Source of the DNA: a virus | Reading direction: 5' to 3' (one strand) | DNA length: 64,000 nt | Virus record (IMG/VR): IMGVR_UViG_3300041409_000610 | Span: 91,348 to 155,347 of that record | Shown: in pieces, positions 58,085 through 64,000 of the stretch | Layout: each line of letters starts with the position of its first letter | Position numbering within the stretch: the first letter of the stretch is position 1 | Notes under the pieces: generated by a model | The model's input: the letters and a program-made list of their open reading frames with translations, nothing else | Database searches by the model: none | What the model was told of the DNA's origin: nothing | Program-made: the position numbers and the translations under genes

Positions 58085-60295
58085 GTGGCCGACTTCCTGA
58101 TCAACGATCGTCGAGGGCAGCAGCGTCCCGAGGGAACGCCGGGCGCCAGGCCCTCGGGCATCGTCGTGCCCACCCGGAGCCTCTCCCCTGGCCGGGCCTA
58201 CACCGAGGATCCCGTGGTCGCCGAGATGCGCCGCAACCGCCGGGTCTCGGCGCTGCGCAAGCGCGCCACCGGTGGCGGCGGGATCGTCTCCGACACCTTC
58301 ACCGGCGGGGGCGGGGGCGGTGACCTCGCGTTCGCGCTGGGGCGCCCGCGCGACCCGATGTTCTACTGGCGCCAGAACAACCTCCCGTTCGACATTTCCA
58401 AAGACGAGGAAATGGCGAAGCTGCGGGAATTCTGCCGCCTGCTTTACCTGAGCCACCCGATCATCGCCAGCTGCATCGACATCTACGCGAAGTACCCGCT
58501 TCAGGGAATGTCCATCAAGTGCAAGGACAACCAGCTCAAGGAGTTCTACGAGGACCTGTTCTTCGAGCAGCTGGACTACAAGAAGTTCATGGTCGACATC
58601 TCCCGCGAGAAGTGGATGGTCGGCGAGGCCTTCCCGCTCGGGACCTTCAACGAGATCCTCGGCGTCTGGGAGTCCGAGGAGCTGCTGCACCCGAACGACG
58701 TGTTCGTGGAGCGCAGCCCGATCAGCCGTGACCCCCGCTTCCTGATCAAGCTGCCGCAGGCCCTGCGCGACGTGCTGCGTAACCGGCAGCCGGTGTGGGA
58801 GTACCAGCAGCTGGTGGAGAGCTACCCCGAGCTGGTCGCCTACGCGGGCGAGAACAGCCGGATGCCGGTCAGCGGCATGCTGCTCAAGCAGATCAAGTTC
58901 GAGGCCGACACCTTCCACAAGCGCGGCATCCCGATCATCATGCGGGCGTTCCGGGCCGTGCTCCAGGAAGAGATGCTCAACACCGCGCAGGACGCCATCT
59001 CGGACCGGCTCTACACGCCGCTGCTGCTGGCCAAGCTCGGCGCCACCGCGAGCGACCTGGGTACCGACGTCCCCTGGATCCCGACCCAGGACGAGCTGGA
59101 CGACTTCCGCGAGTCGCTGGACGACGCGCTGGCCGCCGACTTCCGCGTCATGGTCCACAACTTCGCGACGACCATCGAGAACGTCTTCGGCAAGGAGGAG
59201 ATGCCGGATCTCTCCGGCGACTTCGACCGCATCGAGGACCGGATGCTCCAGACCTTCGGGTTGAGCCGGACCATGCTCCAGGGCGCGGCGCAGGGTGAGA
59301 CCTACGCGGCCGACGCGCTCAACCGCGACATCGTCACGCAGCTGATGACCGACCACCAGAAGCAGCTCAAGGACTTCTTTCGGGACCGCGCGCGGATCGT
59401 GGCCGAGGCCCAGGAGCACTTCGACTACGACGTCCGCAACGGCAAGCGGTACGTGAAGATGGAAGAAGTCCTGCTGCGCGACGAGGAGACCGGCGAGGAC
59501 AAGATCGTCGAGCAGCCGAAGCTGCTCGTGCCCGAGCTGGAGTTCGACACCCTCAACCTGGCCGACCAGGCCCAGGAGCGCCAGTTCATCGAAGCCCTCG
59601 TCGCCACCGGCGTGCCGATCCCGCAGGAACGCCGGATCCTCGGTACCGGACTCGACTTCGAGGACATGCTGGAGCAGAAGAAGCAGGAGCAGATCCGGCT
59701 GGCCGTGGTGGAGCAGCAGACCCGCAAGGCGACCTACGAGGCCCTGCGCGACGAAGGCCTGCCGATCCCGGACGACCTGAAGAAGGACTTCCAGCCGATG
59801 GCGCTCAACGCCCAGGACCCGTCCGAGCAGGACATGGTCATCCCGACGATGGGCAACAACGACATGCCGACGCCCGCGCTCGCGCCGTCCGAAGAGGACC
59901 TGGCCGAGGGCGAGGACGAGGGTGCCGACGAGACCGACTCGCAGGCCCAGGTGATCCCCATGCCGATGTCCGCCCAGGCGCCCGAGGAAGGCGACCAGCG
60001 TCCGCCGGAGTCCGACGAGCAGCGGGCCAGCATGCCGAAGCCCGCCTCGCGCAAGGTGGCCTCGTTCCGCTACCGCTACGGCCAGATCCGCCACGCCATC
60101 GCCGCGCACTACGTCCCGCCGGACAACTCGATCGAGGACCTCCACGACGAGGAGACCGGCACCGTCACGCCGCGCCCGCAGAACTACCGGCCCACCGGGC
60201 TCTACGGGCCACCCCGGCATATCGGCATGCGCCGGTACGTCGAGGTCCACCCGGACGAGAAGTGGAAGCCGGAGTGGGACGAGGAGACGGGCTGA
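58085..60295 (+). CDS. Portal protein (736 aa)
   Basis: GTG 58085 with AGGTGG upstream. After a basic N-terminus and Gly-rich linker, the core begins FYWRQNNLPFDISKDEEMAK. Typical portal segments follow: LSHPIIASCIDIYAKYPLQG, REKWMVGEAFPLGTFNEILG, HPNDVFVE, and the helical wing/stem region AISDRLYTPLLLAKLG...GDFDRIEDRMLQTFGLSRTM. C-terminal 200 residues are acidic, then basic. Forms the dodecameric DNA gate of the capsid. Assignment rests on pattern and position. Confidence 0.88.
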   Translation: MADFLINDRRGQQRPEGTPGARPSGIVVPTRSLSPGRAYTEDPVVAEMRRNRRVSALRKRATGGGGIVSDTFTGGGGGGDLAFALGRPRDPMFYWRQNNLPFDISKDEEMAKLREFCRLLYLSHPIIASCIDIYAKYPLQGMSIKCKDNQLKEFYEDLFFEQLDYKKFMVDISREKWMVGEAFPLGTFNEILGVWESEELLHPNDVFVERSPISRDPRFLIKLPQALRDVLRNRQPVWEYQQLVESYPELVAYAGENSRMPVSGMLLKQIKFEADTFHKRGIPIIMRAFRAVLQEEMLNTAQDAISDRLYTPLLLAKLGATASDLGTDVPWIPTQDELDDFRESLDDALAADFRVMVHNFATTIENVFGKEEMPDLSGDFDRIEDRMLQTFGLSRTMLQGAAQGETYAADALNRDIVTQLMTDHQKQLKDFFRDRARIVAEAQEHFDYDVRNGKRYVKMEEVLLRDEETGEDKIVEQPKLLVPELEFDTLNLADQAQERQFIEALVATGVPIPQERRILGTGLDFEDMLEQKKQEQIRLAVVEQQTRKATYEALRDEGLPIPDDLKKDFQPMALNAQDPSEQDMVIPTMGNNDMPTPALAPSEEDLAEGEDEGADETDSQAQVIPMPMSAQAPEEGDQRPPESDEQRASMPKPASRKVASFRYRYGQIRHAIAAHYVPPDNSIEDLHDEETGTVTPRPQNYRPTGLYGPPRHIGMRRYVEVHPDEKWKPEWDEETG

Positions 60296-60348
60296 CGCTC
60301 GGCCTGCCGGTCGCGGTGGCCAGGCCACCCAAGCACTGAGGAGGCCAC

Positions 60349-63300
60349 ATGACCACGCGGCACGTCGGCGGTGTTCGGTCCGAGGACTACTGGGAGTACC
60401 AGCTGGGCGAGCACGTCATGACCATCGACGGGTTCCCCGGCGTGGTCGAGCAGGTCGAAGACGGTCCGATCGCGGGCGCGGAGAACTACGTCGTCAAGCT
60501 CGACAACGGCATGGGCGGCGGCAACTACAGCGCCTCGATGCTGGCCAGGATGCCGACCAGTCGGTCTGCCGCCGGAGTCCACCTGGCCGTCGAGGACTAC
60601 CCCGAGCTGGGCGGCATCCTCGACGAGCGGCCGGACCCGGGCAAGATGACCTTCATGGCCGCCAAGGTGGTCCCGGACGCCGAGCCCGAAGAGGGCCGCG
60701 CCGAGGAAGACCCGGGCGGCTCCGGCGACCAGCCGCACTCGTGCTCGTACTGCGGCTCGACCGACTTCAAGGACCTGACGGACAACGGCCGCGTCCGGCA
60801 GGCCACCTGCGCGACCTGCGGCGGCACGATGTCCGCGCACGAGGGCGCCCAGTGGACGCCCGAGCTGATCGGCGACCCCTCGAACCACCCCTCTCCGACA
60901 GTCGACCCGCGCTCGGGCGCGTCCGGCGCGGGCGACCAGGCCGGGATCAACGACTTCATCGACTTCGACTCGCGCGTGAGCACCACGGCCTCGCTGGCCG
61001 CCGAGCACGGAATCTCCCACGTTTACCGGGGCGTGCACGGGCCCTATGCCGCCTCGGCGGCCGAGGCAAATCGCTCTGGTGATCTGGGCTCGGGCATGTA
61101 CGGGAAGGGCTTCTACACCACATCTTCGCCGGATCTCGCGACCGGTTATGCCCAAGCGCACAGCGGTGATCGAACCGGCGTGTTCATGCACGGCCAGGTT
61201 CATCCGGACGCCAGCGTCAGCCACCTCGACGACGTACCCAAGCACGTCCAGCACGGCACCGAGACCGACTGGGCGCGCGAGAACGGCCATGACGTGCTCA
61301 CCGACGGCGTGCACACGCACATCGTGACCAACCCGCACGCGATCGCGTGGGACCCGAAGAACTACGACATCGGCGAGGCGCATAAGAAGTTCAATCGCTG
61401 GGGCGAGGACTACGACGCCAACCCGCCGGACCTGCACACGGCCTCGCTGGCCGGGCACGACTGGTGCACCTGGCGCCGGGAGGCGCGCTGCACCTTCCCC
61501 GGCGACTCCACGGCCGTCTCGATGGCCATTCCGCAGGACCGGGGCCCGTGTCCGTGGGAGACGCCCTGGCAGCAGCAGGTCTGCCCGATCTCCGAGCCCG
61601 GCCCGATGGCATTGATGCAGGCCAAGGGACACCGTACGGCGGCCACCCCGGCAGGTCCGTGCCCGACGTGCAAGGGCGCCGGTACCACCAGCTGGCGTGA
61701 TGAGGATCCGGACTGGAAGGGCGAGCCGGAGGACAACCCCGGCGTCACCCTCAGCGCGCCGTGCGACGACTGCGACGGCAAGGGCCATGTCCCGGCGGTG
61801 TCCGACGAAGAAGAGGCGTACCACCGCAAGCGCTTCGACGATGCACAGGCCCGGTCGCGCGCCGAGCACCTGGAGGAGAAGCACCCGCCGGGCAAGGAGG
61901 TGACCTTCGCGGACATCAAGGGCTGTGGCCCCACCTGCCCCGTGGCCAAGGAATGGACGCGACGCCGGGACTCCCGGCAAGGTCAGCTCAACCCCGAGCC
62001 CGGCGCCATGCTGCGCACCGCCGCGCGGGACGCCGACTTCGGCTTCCATGTAACGGCCAGCTGGGCTGACGTGCAACGCAAGGCGAAGCGGATCCGGTCC
62101 GAGGGCGGCGTGACGATCGTCATCGCCTCGAACGACGGCGTCGGCGGCCACGTCAAGGGCGACCACGGCACCTACGAGGCTCTGCTGGTCTACCGGCCGG
62201 GCACGCACAAGGTCGCCGACTGGACCTGTGGCTGCAAGTGGGCGGCCTACGCCTTCGAGCGCAGCCCCGGCTTCCAGCGGTTCGAGGGCCGCAAGTGCTC
62301 GCACGCGCTGGCGCTCCAGTTCGAGGCCCAGAGCCAGGGCATGTTCGGCAAGGAGGTCCACCCCGCCGAGCCGACGTCGCGTGAGCGGTCGATCGTCCGG
62401 TACGACCCGGACGAGGGCGCCCACGTCTTCGCCCGGCCCTACGAGGGCTCGCTGATCGGATCCCTGGTCGCCCGGCTGCGCGAGGAGGACGCCGACCCCG
62501 GCGAGGTCATCGGCAACCTGGTGCGCGCCGGAGTGCGTCACAGGACGGCCGTACTGCTGTGGAAGAACGCGGGCAATCTCGGCCCGCAGAGCTGCAAGTA
62601 CTGCGACAGTCCGGCCACGAAGGCGCACATGTGGGCCGAGCACAAGGCCTACATCCCGACCTGTGACGCGCACGCTCAGCGCGCGGTCGCCCACCTGGAG
62701 GGTCAGGGGGACGAGGTCGAGGCGGTCAAGGAGCTGCCCCAGAAGACCGCCGAGCACCACGAGGACGGCGAGCGGCGCTGTCCGCACTGCGGCGGCTTCA
62801 TCGGCGTGGAGGCCGTCGAGCACCACCGGTGCCCGCACTGCGGCGCGCCGCTGGGCGGCGAGGGCCACGAGCACCACCACGAGGGCGCCAAGGCCGAGGA
62901 GCCGCCCGGCCCGAAGGTCTCCGGCATCGCCCTGAAGGCGCACGACACCGGCCGCGTGCTGATGCTCCAGCGCGGGCTCGACGATGCGGACGACCCGGCG
63001 GCGGGCACCTGGGAATTTCCTGGCGGCCACCACGAGGACGGTGACCAGTCCAGCCTGCACGCGGGCATCCGCGAGTGGGAAGAGGAGGTCGGGCAGGAGT
63101 TCCCGCTGCACGGCGCGGTGAAGCACGTCTGGTCCTCCCCGAACGGGGTGTACCAGGGGCACGTCGTGGTGATCCCGTCCGAAAAGGACCTGTCCATGAA
63201 GGACGGCCGGGTGGTGCCGAACCCGGACGACCCCAAGGGCGACTGTCACGAGCAGGCTGCCTGGTGGGACCCCGAGCACGCCCGGAAGATCCCGAACCTG

Positions 63301-64000
63301 CGCGACGAGGTCAAGGCGAACACCCCGTGGAAGGAGATCGGCAAGGCTTCGCTGGACGCCACGAAGGCGGCCAGCGCCTGGGACCCGATCTCGAACGCAA
63401 ACCCGCAGCCGGGGCGCGGTACGAGCGAGCCCGCGCACTCGAACACCACGAACCCGGCCAGCACCGGCTGGGCGGCGGGCGAGGATCCGGACAACTGGAA
63501 CAACCTGGACGCGAACCCCGAGCCGCTGACGCCGTCGCTGGGCTTCGACGCCGTGCTGCACTCTGAGCCCGAGCCCGCGCTGCCGACGACCTACGGCGAC
63601 GAGGACGCGACCATGCGCCCGATGGAAGCGACCCCGGCCGATCTGGACCCCATCCCGGACAACCCGCCCGCGCAGGTGGCGCCGGACCAGGACGCGAACA
63701 TCCACCTGCTCGACGGCGGCAGCTCGCTGCCGAACAGCTACCACGCCAGCGCGGAGCAGCCGGAGAGCCAGGACGTGGCCGACGTGATCGCCGCCTTCCA
63801 GCGCACGGCGGCCGGGCAGGAGCTGGCGGCGGGCGCGAGCAAGGCCGACGACGACATCGCGGCGGCCGCGAAGGCCCACCTCGCGAAGGAGGCGGCGGCC
63901 AAGTTCGACTTCGCCGAGCAGCAGGAGCTGATCAACGAGGGGAACGACGGCCGGAAGGCGCGCAACCTCGGGGACCTCAAGATCGAGGGGACCCACTACG
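60349..64000 (+). CDS. Giant multidomain MuF/ART-like protein, partial (over 1217 aa)
   Basis: ATG 60349 with GAGGAGG upstream; the frame stays open to the right edge, so the C-terminus is missing. Order: SH3-like start (YQLGEHVMTIDGFPGVVEQV); CSYCGS..CATCGG zinc ribbon near 131-157; ART-like domain near 226-335 (YRGVHG, then MYGKGFYTTSSPDLATGY); CPTCKGAG and CDDCDGKG pairs; SWIM-like CGCKW...CSHAL near 628-652; CPHCGG/CPHCGAP; Nudix-like WEFPGGHHEDGD...REWEEEVG near 886-915; disordered acidic tail. Position after portal suggests a MuF-type injected protein. Confidence 0.82.
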   Translation, partial: MTTRHVGGVRSEDYWEYQLGEHVMTIDGFPGVVEQVEDGPIAGAENYVVKLDNGMGGGNYSASMLARMPTSRSAAGVHLAVEDYPELGGILDERPDPGKMTFMAAKVVPDAEPEEGRAEEDPGGSGDQPHSCSYCGSTDFKDLTDNGRVRQATCATCGGTMSAHEGAQWTPELIGDPSNHPSPTVDPRSGASGAGDQAGINDFIDFDSRVSTTASLAAEHGISHVYRGVHGPYAASAAEANRSGDLGSGMYGKGFYTTSSPDLATGYAQAHSGDRTGVFMHGQVHPDASVSHLDDVPKHVQHGTETDWARENGHDVLTDGVHTHIVTNPHAIAWDPKNYDIGEAHKKFNRWGEDYDANPPDLHTASLAGHDWCTWRREARCTFPGDSTAVSMAIPQDRGPCPWETPWQQQVCPISEPGPMALMQAKGHRTAATPAGPCPTCKGAGTTSWRDEDPDWKGEPEDNPGVTLSAPCDDCDGKGHVPAVSDEEEAYHRKRFDDAQARSRAEHLEEKHPPGKEVTFADIKGCGPTCPVAKEWTRRRDSRQGQLNPEPGAMLRTAARDADFGFHVTASWADVQRKAKRIRSEGGVTIVIASNDGVGGHVKGDHGTYEALLVYRPGTHKVADWTCGCKWAAYAFERSPGFQRFEGRKCSHALALQFEAQSQGMFGKEVHPAEPTSRERSIVRYDPDEGAHVFARPYEGSLIGSLVARLREEDADPGEVIGNLVRAGVRHRTAVLLWKNAGNLGPQSCKYCDSPATKAHMWAEHKAYIPTCDAHAQRAVAHLEGQGDEVEAVKELPQKTAEHHEDGERRCPHCGGFIGVEAVEHHRCPHCGAPLGGEGHEHHHEGAKAEEPPGPKVSGIALKAHDTGRVLMLQRGLDDADDPAAGTWEFPGGHHEDGDQSSLHAGIREWEEEVGQEFPLHGAVKHVWSSPNGVYQGHVVVIPSEKDLSMKDGRVVPNPDDPKGDCHEQAAWWDPEHARKIPNLRDEVKANTPWKEIGKASLDATKAASAWDPISNANPQPGRGTSEPAHSNTTNPASTGWAAGEDPDNWNNLDANPEPLTPSLGFDAVLHSEPEPALPTTYGDEDATMRPMEATPADLDPIPDNPPAQVAPDQDANIHLLDGGSSLPNSYHASAEQPESQDVADVIAAFQRTAAGQELAAGASKADDDIAAAAKAHLAKEAAAKFDFAEQQELINEGNDGRKARNLGDLKIEGTHY

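Noticed and set aside
58010-60328. Long minus-strand frame opposite the portal gene
   Set aside because: Same antisense effect of high third-position GC; the + strand portal is convincing.
60202-63996. Very long open frame on the minus strand (over 1200 codons) opposite the giant protein
   Set aside because: Mirror frame of a GC-rich gene: composition is His/Val/Leu/Gly/Arg-heavy without folds, no ribosome-binding site, while the + strand frame contains recognisable domains.
52554-64000. Large terminase subunit in the virion block
   Set aside because: No Walker A/B plus nuclease motifs were seen in any protein here; terminase must lie elsewhere.

Overview
The window looks like the left or central part of a large, GC-rich (roughly two-thirds G+C) double-stranded DNA phage of an actinomycete, most likely Streptomyces. 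The reasons are an unbroken succession of about 140 short, tightly packed genes, almost all on the + strand and often overlapping by 1-4 bases; many small protein families typical of actinobacteriophages (MPIANYTST, MGTRADFY, MSTNFYL, CPCPKAPCG and similar); a portal gene; tRNA genes; and a DUF397 gene, a family typical of Streptomyces chromosomes. No integrase, terminase, polymerase, primase or lysis gene was recognised. | 1-43 kb: dense accessory ('early-type') genes, mostly of unknown function. Recognisable ones are a lipoprotein (11964), ParB-like proteins (15234 and 45454), a metallophosphoesterase (20191), an intramembrane M50 protease (22733), a run of membrane micro-proteins (23904-24512), a DUF262 protein (27002), an HELGH metalloprotease-like protein (31430), a single minus-strand Ig-like gene (32755-33282), a Nudix hydrolase (35655), ATPase-like proteins (36558, 39893), a beta-solenoid protein (41155) and a DEDD 3'-5' exoribonuclease-like protein (41930). 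| 43.1-44.2 kb: RNA region with tRNA-Phe, tRNA-Trp, tRNA-Lys and one tRNA-like element. | 44.2-52.4 kb: more accessory genes, including DUF397, a second ParB-like protein, a MazG-like protein, a LuxR-type HTH regulator and a winged-helix protein, closed by a strong terminator at 52438. | 52.5-64 kb: virion module, with two long low-complexity proteins, zinc-ribbon proteins, the portal (58085-60295) and a giant multidomain MuF/ART/SWIM/Nudix-type protein that runs off the right edge. | The most striking feature is a dispersed regulatory system in the first 52 kb. About 27 intergenic promoters carry a palindrome (core CTACCC-4 nt-GGGTAG) filling the space between a TTGACN-like -35 and a TAGNNT-like -10. 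About 32 gene starts carry a conserved ribosome-binding leader (CCGCACYGGAGG) whose flanking bases covary so that the Shine-Dalgarno sequence can fold into a small hairpin. The two elements usually occur together, about 15-30 bases apart, and both are absent from the virion module. The layout recalls the SAS/ESAS elements of cluster K mycobacteriophages but with a different sequence; I propose it as a phage-wide early regulon. The LuxR-type HTH gene at 50745, itself behind a degenerate copy, is one candidate trans-acting factor.
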